Shown: in pieces, positions 4,898 through 5,010 of the stretch | Layout: each line of letters starts with the position of its first letter | Numbering within the stretch: position 1 is the first letter of the stretch | Origin: Planctomycetia bacterium | Lineage (GTDB): Bacteria > Planctomycetota > Planctomycetia > Pirellulales > UBA1268 | NCBI GenBank assembly: GCA_009919445.1 | Contig: RGBY01000185.1 | Coordinates: forward strand, 1-5,010 | Direction of reading: 5' to 3' | Length of the DNA: 5,010 nt | Notes under the pieces: generated by a model | The model's input: the letters and a program-made list of their open reading frames with translations, nothing else | Database searches by the model: none | Told to the model about the DNA's origin: nothing | Program-made: the position numbers and the translations under genes

Positions 4898-5010
4898 TTC
4901 AGACCCCTAGCCCGGAGGAAAGAAAGTGAAAACGCAGCAGGCGTAACCCGCCCTCGACCGCGATGAAACGGCCGCTTCAGCGAAAAGGGTTTGCAGCCCG
5001 CCAAGACAAA
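4898..5010. other. Right edge, no recognisable gene
   Basis: I recognise no protein or RNA in this part. A minus-strand frame covers 4774-5004 and ends at the TGA just before the transposase remnant, but its product resembles nothing known to me and most of it would lie in the leader of the insertion sequence. An imperfect hairpin (GTCT-ATTC-AGAC at 4893-4904 with flanking GGGG/CCCC) straddles the presumed element boundary. Confidence 0.4.

Noticed and set aside
4437..5010. Integrative element attachment site at the tRNA-Asn 3' end
   Set aside because: No second copy of the tRNA 3' end is found downstream within the window and no integrase gene is visible; the only mobile DNA is the IS3 remnant, whose candidate ends do not match the tRNA.
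4963..5010. Possible start of a plus-strand gene (MKRPLQRKGLQPAKTK) at the right edge
   Set aside because: Only 16 codons are visible, there is no ribosome site, and nothing is recognisable.
1..5010. CRISPR array, toxin-antitoxin pair, retron or other defence locus
   Set aside because: No regularly spaced repeats, reverse transcriptase, nuclease or toxin-like gene could be seen on either strand.

Overview
The window most likely comes from a planctomycete (Planctomycetota, probably a Pirellulales-type genome). This rests on recognition of protein families, not on a search. The STAS protein and its ATPase partner, the small protein beside a TatD-like hydrolase, and the GroEL ending in Asp-Tyr-Asp-Met-Tyr all resemble planctomycete proteins as I remember them. 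The DNA is moderately GC-rich. Genes have GGAG-type ribosome sites where these are visible, and there is little sign of classic T-rich terminators.

Layout. Positions 1-609 (minus strand) hold a small conserved protein of unknown function, followed by the N-terminal 90 residues of a TatD/COG1099-type metal-dependent hydrolase that runs off the left edge. A strong GC hairpin (675-709) separates them from the groES-groEL operon (2780 down to 748, minus strand), which encodes a complete GroES and a complete GroEL. A gene-free divergent region of 585 bases (2781-3365) follows. It has no CIRCE heat-shock operator but does contain a 16-base perfect palindrome, a second interrupted dyad and an imperfect 11-base tandem repeat. 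On the plus strand come a STAS-domain anti-sigma factor antagonist (3366-3722) and an RsbW/SpoIIAB-type ATPase (3801-4250), together a partner-switching pair whose sigma factor is not in view. Next is a complete tRNA-Asn(GUU) at 4365-4436, followed by a 12-bp-stem hairpin (4478-4507). The right end holds a wrecked IS3-family insertion sequence. In one open frame, the N-terminal helix-turn-helix start of OrfA is joined directly to the C-terminal end of the OrfB integrase, so the whole DDE catalytic domain is gone.

How the parts fit. GroES and GroEL form the general chaperonin. The STAS/kinase pair on the opposite strand is a general-stress or signalling switch of the SpoIIAA/SpoIIAB kind. The shared upstream region could allow coordinated control, but nothing in the sequence proves it. 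I see no clear novel defence or biosynthetic system. The most notable items are the internally deleted IS3 derivative with candidate terminal repeats, the non-CIRCE dyads upstream of groES, and the unknown small protein paired with the TatD-like hydrolase.
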